Shown here: in pieces, positions 25,961 through 35,494 of the stretch
How positions within the stretch are numbered: position 1 is the stretch's first letter
Layout of the letters: each line of letters starts with the position of its first letter
Origin: JACQAP01 sp035548375
Lineage (GTDB): Bacteria; Pseudomonadota; Gammaproteobacteria; Burkholderiales; JACQAP01
DNA: 64,000 nt
Direction: 5' to 3'
NCBI GenBank assembly: GCA_035548375.1
Contig: DASZTG010000063.1
Location: 116,807-180,806 of the forward strand
Program-made: the position numbers and the translations under genes
The notes under the pieces: model-generated
Seen by the model: the letters and a program-made list of their open reading frames with translations, nothing else
Told to the model about the DNA's origin: nothing
The model's database searches: none

Positions 25961-25976
25961 GACTGCGGGCTCCACA

Positions 25977-26615
25977 GTGGACCTGCTGACCGGATTCGTC
26001 GACCTTGTCCTGCACCTGGACCAGCACCTGCGCGAGCTGGTCCAGAACTACGGCAGCTGGGTTTACGCCGTGCTTTTCCTGATCGTCTTTTTGGAAACCG
26101 GCGTGGTCGTCACGCCTTTCCTGCCGGGCGATTCGCTGCTGTTCGTGGCGGGGGCGATTGCCGCGGCAGGTGAGCTGAACGTCCACGCGCTTGCCTTGCT
26201 GCTGATGGTGGCGGCCATCGCCGGCGATTCGCTGAATTTCTCGATCGGCCGTTACCTCGGTCCGCGCGTATTCCGTTACGACGATTCGCGCTTCTTCAAG
26301 CGAGCGCACGTGGAGCGGACCCATGCCTTCTTCGAGCGCCATGGCGGCAAGGCCATCATCATCGCGCGCTTCGTGCCCATCATCCGCACCTACGCGCCGT
26401 TCGTCGCCGGCATCGGCGCGATGGACTATCGGCGCTTCCTGGCGTTCAACGTGACCGGGGCGATCCTGTGGGTGATGCTGCTGACTTACGCGGGATACTT
26501 CTTCGGCAACCTGCCGCTCGTCAAGAACAACCTGACCGCCGTCATCCTCGGGATCATCGTCCTGTCGGTCATGCCGGCGATCCTCGAGTATTGGCGCGCA
26601 AGGCGCGCGCGCTAG
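25977..26615 (+). CDS. DedA family membrane protein
   Basis: Polytopic inner-membrane protein, 212 aa, of the family implicated in undecaprenyl-phosphate recycling and envelope homeostasis. Typical motifs: FLIVFLETGVVVTPFLPGDSLLF, SIGRYLG, FFERHGGKAIIIARFVPIIRTYAPFVAG with the essential Arg residues, and GYFFGNLP. GTG 25977 gives the family-length N-terminus (VDLLTGFVDLVLHLDQHL); upstream codons in this frame overlap secF. It ends 13 nt from the convergent purB stop. Confidence 0.9.
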   Translation: MDLLTGFVDLVLHLDQHLRELVQNYGSWVYAVLFLIVFLETGVVVTPFLPGDSLLFVAGAIAAAGELNVHALALLLMVAAIAGDSLNFSIGRYLGPRVFRYDDSRFFKRAHVERTHAFFERHGGKAIIIARFVPIIRTYAPFVAGIGAMDYRRFLAFNVTGAILWVMLLTYAGYFFGNLPLVKNNLTAVILGIIVLSVMPAILEYWRARRAR

Positions 26616-26628
26616 CCGGGTCGGCGCG

Positions 26629-28002
26629 TCAGACTCGCCGGGCGAGTTCCGCGGCCAGTCCGGTGTAACTAGCGGGCGTCAGCGCGAGCAGGCGTTCCTT
26701 TTCCGCGGCCGGAATGGCGAGGCCGCGCACGAACGCATGCAGCGATTCGCGGTTGATCCCCGCCTTACCGCGCGTCAGCTCCTTCAATTGCTCGTAGGCA
26801 TCGTCGATGCCGTGGCGTTTCATGACCGTCTGGATAGGTTCGGCCAGCACTTCCCAGTTCGCGTCGAGGTCGCGCGCCAGCCGTTGCGGATCGGGCTCGA
26901 GCTTGCTCAAGCCCCGCAGGCAGGAATCGTAGGCGAGCATGCTGTAGCCCAGCGCCACGCCCATGTTGCGCAGGACGGTGGAATCCGTCAGGTCGCGCTG
27001 CCAGCGCGAGACCGGCAATTTCGACGACAGGTGCGACAGCAGGGCGTTGGCGAGGCCGAGGTTGCCCTCGGAATTCTCGAAGTCGATGGGATTGACCTTG
27101 TGCGGCATGGTCGAGGAGCCGACTTCGCCTTCCTTGACCCGCTGCTTGAAGTAGCCGATCGAGATATATCCCCACACGTCGCGATCCAGGTCGAGCAGCA
27201 CCGTATTGAACCCCGCGATCGCATCGAACAATTCCGCGATGCAGTCGTGCGGCTCGATCTGTGTGGTATAGGCGTTGAACTCGAATCCGAGCTTTTCGAC
27301 GAAGGCGCGGCCGAATTTCTCCCAGTCGAAACCGGGAAACGCCGCCAGGTGCGCGTTGTAGTTTCCCACCGCGCCGTTGATCTTGCCCGTCAGCACGACG
27401 TCGGCGATGCGCGCGCGCTGGCGGCGCAGCCGCTGAACGACGTTGGCCATTTCCTTGCCCATCGTGCTTGGCGTGGCGGGTTGCCCGTGCGTGCGGGAAA
27501 GCATCGGCAGGGCGGCGGTGGCATGCGCGATCGAGGCGAGTCTCTCGATCAACGCATCGACGGCCGGAAGCACGGCCTGGCTGCGCGCATCCTTGAGCAT
27601 CAGCGCGTGGCAGAGGTTATTGATGTCCTCGGACGTGCAGGCGAAATGCACGAAGCGGGTCGCGCCCGCGATCTCGCGGTTGCCGGACAGCTTTTCCTTG
27701 AGCCAGTATTCGATGGCCTTGACGTCGTGGTTCGTGCGCGCCTCGATTTCCTTGACGGCTTCGCCGTCGGTAACCGAGAAATCGCGCACGACCGAATCGA
27801 GTTGATTGACGGTGGCGGCGGACAGCGCCGGGATGTCCGCAAGCGCAGCTTCGGCACACAGCGCCTTGAGCCACTCGACCTCGACCTGTATCCGGTAGCG
27901 GATCAGGCCGAATTCGCTGAAGTAATCCGACAGCCTGGAAACCTTGTCCCGATAGCGTCCGTCGAGGGGGGACAGGGCGGTGAGGGCGGAGAGCGGCATC
28001 AT
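26629..28002 (-). CDS. purB: Adenylosuccinate lyase PurB
   Basis: Fumarase-superfamily lyase acting twice in purine synthesis (SAICAR to AICAR, adenylosuccinate to AMP). 457 aa. N-terminus MMPLSALTALSPLDGRY matches the long proteobacterial PurB class (initiation may be at either of the two Met codons, 28002 or 27999); the family signature GSSTMPHKVNP is present near residue 295, and the catalytic His lies in RTHGQPATPSTMGKEM. Last gene of a leftward marC-nudix-mnmA-purB run; 38 nt after mnmA. Confidence 0.97.
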   Translation of the reverse strand: MMPLSALTALSPLDGRYRDKVSRLSDYFSEFGLIRYRIQVEVEWLKALCAEAALADIPALSAATVNQLDSVVRDFSVTDGEAVKEIEARTNHDVKAIEYWLKEKLSGNREIAGATRFVHFACTSEDINNLCHALMLKDARSQAVLPAVDALIERLASIAHATAALPMLSRTHGQPATPSTMGKEMANVVQRLRRQRARIADVVLTGKINGAVGNYNAHLAAFPGFDWEKFGRAFVEKLGFEFNAYTTQIEPHDCIAELFDAIAGFNTVLLDLDRDVWGYISIGYFKQRVKEGEVGSSTMPHKVNPIDFENSEGNLGLANALLSHLSSKLPVSRWQRDLTDSTVLRNMGVALGYSMLAYDSCLRGLSKLEPDPQRLARDLDANWEVLAEPIQTVMKRHGIDDAYEQLKELTRGKAGINRESLHAFVRGLAIPAAEKERLLALTPASYTGLAAELARRV

Positions 28003-28040
28003 CCGGAAGGGAAGCACAGGGGGATGATTTTATCACGCGC

Positions 28041-29138
28041 TCAGCGTGAAACGGCCGAACGGTCGATGATGCCGCCGCCCAGGCAGACCCTCGATTCGTA
28101 GACGACGACCGACTGGCCCGGCGTGACCGCCCATTGCGGCTCCGCGAAGCGGATCTCGCAGGCTTGCGCGTCGACGCTTTCGATTTCACAGGGCGCATCC
28201 TTCTGGCGGTAGCGGGTCTTCGCGCCGTAGACCCAGTTGCGGTGGGGAAGCGATCCGCCGATCCAGGTCAGGTCGCTTGCCGCAAGCGATTCGGAGAGCA
28301 GTGCCGGGTGGTCGTGTCCTTGCACGACGCTCAGGCGGTTCGACGCAAGGTCCTTGCCGCTCACGTACCACGCCTCGCCGTCGCCATCCTTGCGGCCGCC
28401 GATGCCCAGCCCTTGGCGCTGGCCGAGGGTGTAATACATGAGCCCCATGTGCTGGCCGATGACTTTCCCGTCGGGCGTGACCATGTCGCCCGGCTGCGTG
28501 GGCAGATAGCGATTCAGGAACTCGCGAAACGGGCGCTCGCCAATGAAGCAGATGCCGGTCGAATCCTTCTTGTCGTGGTTCGGCAGCTTCAGCTTCGCGG
28601 CTAGTTCGCGCACGTCGCGCTTGTACATGCCCCCAAGCGGGAACAGCGTGCTGCGCAACTGCGCCTGGTTCAGCCGGTAGAGGAAGTAGCTCTGGTCCTT
28701 GGTGCCGTCCTCGGCCTTGAGCAACTGGAACAGGCCGTCGACTTCGCGCACCTGCGCGTAGTGGCCGGTGGCGATGCGATCCGCGCCGAGTTGCAGGGCA
28801 TGATCGAGGAAGGCCTTGAACTTGATCTCGGCATTGCAGAGCACGTCCGGGTTGGGCGTGCGGCCGGCCCGGTGCTCGGCGAGGAAGCTCGCGAACACGC
28901 GATCCTTGTACTCGGCCGAGAAATTCACGGCCTCGATGTCGATGCCGATCAGGTCCGCCACCGATACCGCGTCGATGAGATCCTGGCGCGAAGTGCAGTA
29001 TTCCTCGTCGTCATCGTCTTCCCAGTTCTTCATGAACAGGCCCAGAACCTCGTAGCCCTGTTCCTTGAGCAGCCAGGCCGCGACCGACGAATCGACCCCG
29101 CCGGACATGCCGACGACGATGCGTTGCTTGTTCGCCAC
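28041..29138 (-). CDS. mnmA: tRNA-specific 2-thiouridylase MnmA
   Basis: Adds sulfur at U34 C2 of tRNA Lys/Glu/Gln. 365 aa. N-type ATP pyrophosphatase loop GMSGGVDSSVAAWLL, catalytic Cys in TPNPDVLCNAEIKF, second Cys in KDSTGICFIGERPFREFL, and ATGHYAQV. Normal length with a C-terminal beta-barrel. The gene is 15 nt downstream of the Nudix gene. Confidence 0.97.
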   Translation of the reverse strand: MANKQRIVVGMSGGVDSSVAAWLLKEQGYEVLGLFMKNWEDDDDEEYCTSRQDLIDAVSVADLIGIDIEAVNFSAEYKDRVFASFLAEHRAGRTPNPDVLCNAEIKFKAFLDHALQLGADRIATGHYAQVREVDGLFQLLKAEDGTKDQSYFLYRLNQAQLRSTLFPLGGMYKRDVRELAAKLKLPNHDKKDSTGICFIGERPFREFLNRYLPTQPGDMVTPDGKVIGQHMGLMYYTLGQRQGLGIGGRKDGDGEAWYVSGKDLASNRLSVVQGHDHPALLSESLAASDLTWIGGSLPHRNWVYGAKTRYRQKDAPCEIESVDAQACEIRFAEPQWAVTPGQSVVVYESRVCLGGGIIDRSAVSR

Positions 29139-29153
29139 TTCAGGTGCTCCGCT

Positions 29154-29600
29154 TCACTTGTAGTCCACCAGCAGGTCGAGCGGCGCGCGCTTGCCGAGGA
29201 AATAGTCGTCCATGCAGCGCACGACCAGCGGGCTGCGATGCCGGTCGCGCCCGGCGCGAATTTCTTCAGGAGTCAACCAGGCTGCGCGCACGATGCCCTC
29301 GTCGAGCTTGCGGTCCGCATGGTGCTTGCCGAGGCGGCCGGCGAAAGCGAATCGCACATAGGTGACGCCGGTGCCGGACACCCGCCAGCGGTAGATGCCG
29401 ATGAGATGCTCGGGCATGAATTCCCAGGCGGTCTCCTCGAGCGTTTCCCTCGCCGCGGCTTCGACGAGGGACTCGCCCTCCTCGAGATGCCCCGCGGGCT
29501 GGTTGAACAACAGGCCGCGTTCGGTATTTTCCTCGACCAGCAGGAAACGGCCATCCTGTTCGACGACTGCCGCCACCGTGACTTCGGGTTTCCAGATCAT
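29154..29600 (-). CDS. Nudix hydrolase, NudJ-like
   Basis: 148 aa Nudix phosphohydrolase. The Nudix box is GHLEEGESLVEAAARETLEE followed by TAWEF; the usual Gly of the last part is Ala, a common variant in NudJ-type proteins next to mnmA, as is this gene order. NudJ hydrolyses nucleoside di- and triphosphates and HMP-pyrophosphate. It is separated from marC by 7 nt and from mnmA by 15 nt, so operon membership is clear. Confidence 0.9.
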   Translation of the reverse strand: MIWKPEVTVAAVVEQDGRFLLVEENTERGLLFNQPAGHLEEGESLVEAAARETLEETAWEFMPEHLIGIYRWRVSGTGVTYVRFAFAGRLGKHHADRKLDEGIVRAAWLTPEEIRAGRDRHRSPLVVRCMDDYFLGKRAPLDLLVDYK

Positions 29601-29607
29601 GGATTCT

Positions 29608-30240
29608 TCATGCGAGCTTCGGGAACAGCTCGACGATGCCGCGGTAAACGTATTCGACGCCGATGGCGGCGATGATGAGACCCATCACGCGCGTGATGAT
29701 GTTCATTCCGGTCTTGCCCAGGCGATCCGAAATGCGCGTTGCTGCGGCGAACGTCGCCCATACCGCGACGCTGATCAGCGCTGCTGGAATCAGCAGCGTG
29801 AAATGGTCGAAATAACGCTCGGAATGATGCGTGGCGATGATCATCGTGCTGATGGCGCCGGGCCCTGCCAGCAGGGGAATGCCCAGCGGCACGACGGCGA
29901 CCGCGTCTTTCTCCTCGGCTTCCAGCGCTTCGTCCGGCGTCTGCCGGATGCCGCTTTCCTTCGCCTGCAGCATGGATATCGCCATCAGCAAAAGCAGGAT
30001 CCCGCCGGCGATCTGGAACGACGACAGGCTGATGCCGAAAAAGTGCAGCACCTGGGTGCCGATCAGGGCGGCGCCGGCCAGCACGCAAAAAACCGTCACG
30101 GCCACGATCTGCGTTACGCGCCTGCGCTCGGCGCGGGTGTATCCGGACGTGGTGCTCAGGAATACCGGGAGGCTTGCCACGGGATCGACGATGGCCAGCA
30201 GCGCCACCGTCAGCTTGATCAGGTCCGTCCATTCGCCCAT
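29608..30240 (-). CDS. MarC family membrane protein
   Basis: Polytopic inner-membrane protein, 210 aa and six helices, of the MarC/UPF0056 family whose function is not established. Motifs: LLAIVDPVASLPVFLS near the N-terminus, GGILLLLMAISML, and VVPLGIPLLAGPGAISTMII. First gene of the leftward operon; a terminator-like hairpin stands 35 nt before its start codon. No clear ribosome site is seen at ATG 30240. Confidence 0.9.
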   Translation of the reverse strand: MGEWTDLIKLTVALLAIVDPVASLPVFLSTTSGYTRAERRRVTQIVAVTVFCVLAGAALIGTQVLHFFGISLSSFQIAGGILLLLMAISMLQAKESGIRQTPDEALEAEEKDAVAVVPLGIPLLAGPGAISTMIIATHHSERYFDHFTLLIPAALISVAVWATFAAATRISDRLGKTGMNIITRVMGLIIAAIGVEYVYRGIVELFPKLA

Positions 30241-30274
30241 GGTTTGCGTTGCCGGAGACCGCAGTCAGGAAATG

Positions 30275-30298
30275 AAAAAGGCAGGGTTGCCCCTGCCT
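30275..30298 (-). terminator. Terminator-like hairpin in the marC leader / end of a candidate sRNA
   Basis: On the minus strand AGGCAGGGG-CAA-CCCTGCCT is followed by a T-run. It lies between a good sigma-70-like promoter (30370-30398) and marC, so it would either end a short RNA or attenuate the marC operon. Confidence 0.7.
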
Positions 30299-30363
30299 CC
30301 TCTGGAATCTGTTTTCGTCGAATCGACTAATGGGAGCAAGACGCCCGCGCCCTTTCGAATTGG
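30275..30363 (-). ncRNA. Candidate small RNA or attenuator leader
   Basis: The interval from the predicted transcription start (about 30363) to the intrinsic terminator is about 89 nt and contains no credible reading frame. Promoter, length and terminator fit a bacterial sRNA; alternatively it is a regulated 5' leader of the marC operon. No family was recognised. Confidence 0.4.
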
Positions 30364-30369
30364 GACGGA

Positions 30370-30398
30370 AGAATAAGGAGTTTTACCGGGGGCGTCAA
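30370..30398 (-). promoter_or_regulatory. Candidate sigma-70 promoter (leftward)
   Basis: Minus strand TTGACG (30398-30393), 17 nt spacer, TATTCT (30375-30370). It would drive the short RNA ending at 30275 and, on read-through, marC-nudix-mnmA-purB. Confidence 0.5.
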
Positions 30399-30434
30399 AC
30401 AACCGGGCGGTGCTTCATGCCCGCGTCGAAGGAC

Positions 30435-30467
30435 AAAAAAACGAGGCAGGGATCGCTCCCTGCCTCG
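30435..30467 (-). terminator. Intrinsic terminator of the small Lys/Ala-rich gene
   Basis: Strong 11 bp stem CGAGGCAGGGA / TCCCTGCCTCG with a four-base loop (30442-30467), followed on the minus strand by seven T (30441-30435). It is placed 24 nt after the stop of the small secreted-protein gene. Confidence 0.9.
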
Positions 30468-30491
30468 CCTTATACGACTGTGGAACCCGAA

Positions 30492-30671
30492 TTACTTGGC
30501 GGCCGGAGCGGCAGCGGCAGCCGGGGCGGCAGCGTCGTCCTTCTTGGCCTTCTTGTGCTTCTTGCCGGACTTGGCGGGCTTGTCCGTCGGCTTCGCTTCG
30601 TCGGCGGCAACGGCCGAGAACGTAACGGCTGCAAACAGGCCTGCGATCAGGGCGGCGATGAGCTTCTTCAT
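30492..30671 (-). CDS. Small secreted Lys/Ala-rich protein
   Basis: 59 aa from ATG 30671, which has a GGAGA ribosome site at a good distance. The N-terminus is a clean signal peptide (MKKLIAALIAGLFAAVTFSAVA); the mature part is about 35 residues of Lys, Ala, Pro and Asp (for example KSGKKHKKAKKDD) ending in an Ala-rich tail. No domain was recognised; similar short basic periplasmic proteins are widespread in betaproteobacteria. Monocistronic, with its own strong terminator. Probably abundant and unstructured. Confidence 0.75.
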   Translation of the reverse strand: MKKLIAALIAGLFAAVTFSAVAADEAKPTDKPAKSGKKHKKAKKDDAAAPAAAAAPAAK

Positions 30672-30787
30672 GCTGGTCTTCTCCAAATGTAGGTTTCTTC
30701 AGGGTGACACTGGTAAAAGCTGTCAGGTCCCTTAACGCCGGCCTATATGGCCGGTTGACATATTTTGTTACAACTTGCGACGTCTGG

Positions 30788-31345
30788 CTAGTGGTGCGCA
30801 GAATCGGCGAGGACTATCCGGTAGTCGCCGGGCTTAAGGCCTTCGAGGGTCCACTTGCCGATTCGATGGCGAATCAATCGCAGGGTTGGATGTCCCACTG
30901 CCGCGGTCATGCGCCGGATTTGCCGGTTTTTCCCTTCTGCAATCTCGATTTCCATCCAGCTCGTGGGAATGCTTTTGCGAAAGCGGATGGGCGGCGTACG
31001 TGCCCAAAGCGCTTCGGGCTCCTCGATCACGATCGCCTGGGCGGGCGCGCTGACGAATTCACCCAGGTCGACGCCGCCACACAGTCTCTCGAGGGCATGG
31101 CTATCCGGGATGTTTTCCACCTGGACCCAATAGGACTTGGGCCATTTCCTGGCTGGATGGCTGATCTCGTTCTGCAGCGCGCCGTCGTCGGTCAGGACCA
31201 GCAGGCCCTCGCTGTCGGTATCCAGCCGGCCTGCCGGATAGATCCCACGGACGGGGATGAAGTCCTTCAGCGTCTGCTTGCCGGCCGAGGGGCTGAACTG
31301 GCAGATGACGCCATAGGGCTTGTTGAACAGCACGACCCGGGACAT
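30788..31345 (-). CDS. rluE: 23S rRNA pseudouridine synthase, RluE-like
   Basis: 185 aa RsuA-family pseudouridine synthase without an S4 domain, as in RluE (23S rRNA U2457). The catalytic Asp is in PAGRLDTDSEGLLVLT; other family motifs are LFNKPYGVICQF and EGKNRQIRRMTAAVGHPTLRL. It lies 37 nt downstream of the malate synthase gene on the same strand. Assignment to RluE rather than RluB/RluF rests on length and lack of the S4 domain. Confidence 0.9.
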   Translation of the reverse strand: MSRVVLFNKPYGVICQFSPSAGKQTLKDFIPVRGIYPAGRLDTDSEGLLVLTDDGALQNEISHPARKWPKSYWVQVENIPDSHALERLCGGVDLGEFVSAPAQAIVIEEPEALWARTPPIRFRKSIPTSWMEIEIAEGKNRQIRRMTAAVGHPTLRLIRHRIGKWTLEGLKPGDYRIVLADSAHH

Positions 31346-31382
31346 GCTGCGCGGCCTGTTGGTGCCAGGGCGTGCAATCGAT

Positions 31383-32999
31383 TCAGCGATGTTCGTGCGC
31401 GGTTACGTAGTCGTACGCGGGCAGCGTGAGGAACTCCACGAATTCGTCGGCGAGCGTCAGCTCTTCGAACATCTTCGCGCCTTCCGGATAGTTGCCCGCC
31501 GCATAGCCCTTGTCCCCCAGCATCTCGCGCACCTTCGCCAGTTCCTGGGGCACGAGATCGCGGAACATCTCCTTCGTGACCTTGCGCCCGTCGTCGAGCA
31601 CGCCGTGCTCGCTTCGGATCCAGTGCCAGATCTGCGCGCGGGATATTTCCGCTGTCGCCGCGTCTTCCATCAAATTGAAAATGGGTACGCAACCCGTCCC
31701 GGCCAGCCAGGCGCCGAGGTACTGGATGCCGATGTTAATGTTGATGCGCAATCCCTGCTCGGTGATGGGTCCCTTCGGCAGGAAGTTGATCAGGTCCCTG
31801 GCCGATACCTTGACGTCGTCGCGTTTTTTCGCGATCTGGTTCGGCGTCTTCATGACCTTGTCGAAGGCTTCTTTCGCCACCGCGACCAGGCCCGGATGCG
31901 CGACCCAGGTGCCGTCGTGTCCGTCGGTCGCTTCGCGATCCTTGTCGGCGCGCACCTTGGCCAGTGCTGCGTCGTTCGCCGCGGGGTCATTCTTGATCGG
32001 AATCTGCGCCGCCATGCCGCCCATCGCAAAGGCGCCGCGCTTGTGGCAGGTCTTGATCAGCAACAGGGAATAGGAGCGCATGAACGGGCTCGTCATTGTC
32101 ACGAGGCCGCGATCGGCGAGGATGAAATCCTTGTGCTTCTTGAATTTCTTGATGCAGCTGAAAATGTAGTCCCAGCGCCCGCAGTTCAGGCCGGCCGAGT
32201 GCTCGCGCAACTCATAGAGGATTTCTTCCATCTCGAAGGTCGCGAGTATGGTCTCGATGAGCACGGTCGCCTTCACCGTTCCCTGCGGCAGGCCGAGCTC
32301 CTCCTGTGAGAACGCGAACACGTCGTTCCACAAGCGTGCTTCCAGGTGGGACTCCATTTTCGGCAGGTACAGGTAGATGCCGGATTTCTTCTGCACGCGG
32401 ACTTTTGCGTTATGGAAGAAATAGAGCCCGAAGTCGAACAGCGAACCCGACATGGGCTGGCCGTCGACCTCGACGTGCTTTTCAGGCAGGTGCCATCCTC
32501 GCGGGCGCACCAGCAAGGTGGCTGGCTTGTCGGAGAGCCTGTACTGCTTTCCTTCCGGGCTGGTGAACGCGATGCTGCCGGCCACCGCGTCGCGCATGTT
32601 GATCTGTCCCTGCACCTGGTTGTCCCAGGTCGGCGTCGATGAATCCTCGAAGTCCGCCATGAACATGTTCGCGCCCGAGTTCAGCGCGTTGATGACCATC
32701 TTCCGATCGGTCGGCCCGGTGATTTCCACGCGCCTGTCCTGCAGGTCGGCGGGCACCGGCGCCACCTGCCACTGCCCGTCGCGGATGGCCTGCGTTTCCG
32801 GCAGGAAATCCGGCAGCTTTCCGGAATCGATTTCCTTTTGCCGCTGCACCCGGCGATCCAGCAACGCCAGTCGGCGCCCGTTGAACTGCCGGTGCAGCTT
32901 GGCGAGAAAGGCGAGGGCATCGCTGCTCAGGATATGTGCATGGTCGGGCGTGATGGCGCCAAGTACCTTCATGCCGGCCGGTATGTTCGGCTGCGTCAT
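31383..32999 (-). CDS. aceB: Malate synthase A
   Basis: Glyoxylate-cycle enzyme condensing glyoxylate with acetyl-CoA. 538 aa. TIM-barrel motifs RPRGWHLPEKHVEVDG, KMESHLEARLWNDVF, ETILATFEMEEILYEL and the C-terminal GTGCVPIFNLMEDAATAEIS identify the short A form. Start ATG 32999 has GGAGG 8 nt upstream. It is divergent from icd, with which it competes for carbon at the isocitrate branch point; no isocitrate lyase gene is in this window. Confidence 0.97.
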   Translation of the reverse strand: MTQPNIPAGMKVLGAITPDHAHILSSDALAFLAKLHRQFNGRRLALLDRRVQRQKEIDSGKLPDFLPETQAIRDGQWQVAPVPADLQDRRVEITGPTDRKMVINALNSGANMFMADFEDSSTPTWDNQVQGQINMRDAVAGSIAFTSPEGKQYRLSDKPATLLVRPRGWHLPEKHVEVDGQPMSGSLFDFGLYFFHNAKVRVQKKSGIYLYLPKMESHLEARLWNDVFAFSQEELGLPQGTVKATVLIETILATFEMEEILYELREHSAGLNCGRWDYIFSCIKKFKKHKDFILADRGLVTMTSPFMRSYSLLLIKTCHKRGAFAMGGMAAQIPIKNDPAANDAALAKVRADKDREATDGHDGTWVAHPGLVAVAKEAFDKVMKTPNQIAKKRDDVKVSARDLINFLPKGPITEQGLRININIGIQYLGAWLAGTGCVPIFNLMEDAATAEISRAQIWHWIRSEHGVLDDGRKVTKEMFRDLVPQELAKVREMLGDKGYAAGNYPEGAKMFEELTLADEFVEFLTLPAYDYVTAHEHR

Positions 33000-33354
33000 G
33001 TCATGCCTCCGGGAGAGAATTTTATATCGTGAAAAATGATTTTGCTAAATGATAAGTTGGAAATGCCCTCGGTACAAGCGCGGCTGGCTACTCCGTGAAC
33101 GCAAATAGGCGTGCGCAGGGTGGCAGGCTCACGCGTAAGTCGGCAGGCTCAAATCGGTGGGCACTCCTCCTGCGTTCGCGACCATGACATCTGGCTGGGT
33201 CGAACGCGTTTCTTTTTTCGCGCCACGGCCGAGTCGCAAAAGTCGAACGCTTCCGATTTTGTTTCCGGCGCGATCGTTGCTTTACAATTGCCGCTTCGCG
33301 CAATTCTCCCCGATCTTCTCTCAATCCAGCCACAACCTCCACGAGGCAGACTCC
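33000..33354. other. Divergent intergenic region aceB-icd
   Basis: 355 nt without a gene. It holds the aceB leader (an AT-rich stretch with TATAAA on the minus strand about 25 nt before the start) and the icd promoter. No operator palindrome was recognised. Confidence 0.5.
33259..33288 (+). promoter_or_regulatory. Candidate sigma-70 promoter of icd
   Basis: TTGTTT (33259-33264), 18 nt spacer, TACAAT (33283-33288). Predicted start near 33295 gives a leader of about 60 nt. Confidence 0.4.
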
Positions 33355-34596
<1,242 letters not shown>

Positions 34597-34615
34597 GCGG
34601 GCCGGGACTCAAGGA

Positions 34616-34648
34616 AAACAAAAAGCCCGCGACTCTGGTCGCGGGCTT
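34616..34648 (-). terminator. Intrinsic terminator of the cold-shock gene (possibly bidirectional)
   Basis: Eleven-base-pair stem AAGCCCGCGAC / GTCGCGGGCTT with loop TCTG (34623-34648); the minus strand continues with a T-run. On the plus side it lies just after icd and may also stop that transcript. Confidence 0.85.
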
Positions 34649-34692
34649 CGAATATTCTGCGTCGTTTCTGCGGATCTGGATCCGCTCCGGAA

Positions 34693-34896
34693 TCAAGCTG
34701 CCTGGATGTTGGAGGCTTGCTTGCCCTTGGGTCCCTGGGTGACCTCGAAACTCACCTTCTGGCCTTCCTTCAACGTCTTGAAGCCGTTCATCTGGATCGC
34801 GGAGAAATGCGCGAACAGATCTTCGCTGCCGTCATCGGGCGTGATGAAGCCATAGCCCTTTGCGTCGTTGAACCACTTTACCGTCCCGATTGCCAT
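34693..34896 (-). CDS. Cold-shock domain protein (CspA family)
   Basis: 67 aa single OB-fold RNA/DNA chaperone. RNP1 is KGYGFITP and RNP2 is DLFAHFS; basic and aromatic surface residues are all present. It has a long leader (about 110 nt from the predicted start near 35006) containing a terminator-like hairpin, and its own terminator. Which Csp paralogue it is, and whether it is cold-induced, cannot be told. Confidence 0.95.
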   Translation of the reverse strand: MAIGTVKWFNDAKGYGFITPDDGSEDLFAHFSAIQMNGFKTLKEGQKVSFEVTQGPKGKQASNIQAA

Positions 34897-34914
34897 ACAT
34901 CCCTTCCCCTGGGT

Positions 34915-34940
34915 AAAAAACGCGGGCTGGATGACCCGCA
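34915..34940 (-). terminator. Terminator-like hairpin in the csp leader
   Basis: On the minus strand GCGGG (34939-34935) and CCCGC (34926-34922) pair over an 8-base loop and are followed by TTTTTT (34920-34915), about 20 nt before the csp start codon. Short stem, so it may work as a temperature-sensitive attenuator rather than a full terminator. Confidence 0.5.
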
Positions 34941-35012
34941 GACCGTTTGAGTTTCAAGACCGCGTTATTTGGAAATCTCTTGCAGTGCCCTTGAAGCCAA
35001 ACACCAATTTGC

Positions 35013-35041
35013 TTTGTAGGTTATTTATTTTGGGAAGTCAA
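35013..35041 (-). promoter_or_regulatory. Candidate sigma-70 promoter of csp
   Basis: Minus strand TTGACT (35041-35036), 17 nt spacer, TACAAA (35018-35013). It gives a leader of about 110 nt, long as in many cold-shock genes. Confidence 0.55.
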
Positions 35042-35185
35042 GTACGCCAAAAGCGCGCAAGCGGTTGTTGCAATGCGGTTTTAATCCCTTCCTGGCAATC
35101 GGGCAGGCACGAAAACTGCACTTGTATTTTCCCGTGTTATCCGCAAAATTAGGCATAAGTGAAAGTGGCGAGACGAGACGAAGCA

Positions 35186-35494
35186 ATGGCAACGGGAAAT
35201 CGTGACAGCACGCTCCTTGAAGCCGAAAAGAGCAAGGTCAAGCAGCCTCCGTTGTTCAAGGTCATGCTCCTGAACGACGATTACACGCCGATGGACTTTG
35301 TGGTCGCCGTTCTGCAGACTTTCTTCTCGATGACACGGGAACAGGCAACCCAGATCATGCTCAAGGTTCACCGCGAGGGAATGGGCGTTTGCGGGGTGTA
35401 CCCACGTGACGTCGCGGCGACCAAGGTCGAGCAGGTCATCGCGTTTTCGAAACAGCATCAACATCCGCTTCAGTGCGTGATGGAGGAAACATGA
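35186..35494 (+). CDS. clpS: ClpS adaptor for ClpAP
   Basis: N-end-rule adaptor that delivers substrates to ClpA. 102 aa from ATG 35186. The core matches the family: FKVMLLNDDYTPMDFVV with the N-degron-binding Asn-Asp, IMLKVHREGMGVCGVY and RDVAATKVEQV. A GTG at 35159 would add nine residues. The stop overlaps the clpA start by 4 nt. Confidence 0.95.
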   Translation: MATGNRDSTLLEAEKSKVKQPPLFKVMLLNDDYTPMDFVVAVLQTFFSMTREQATQIMLKVHREGMGVCGVYPRDVAATKVEQVIAFSKQHQHPLQCVMEET

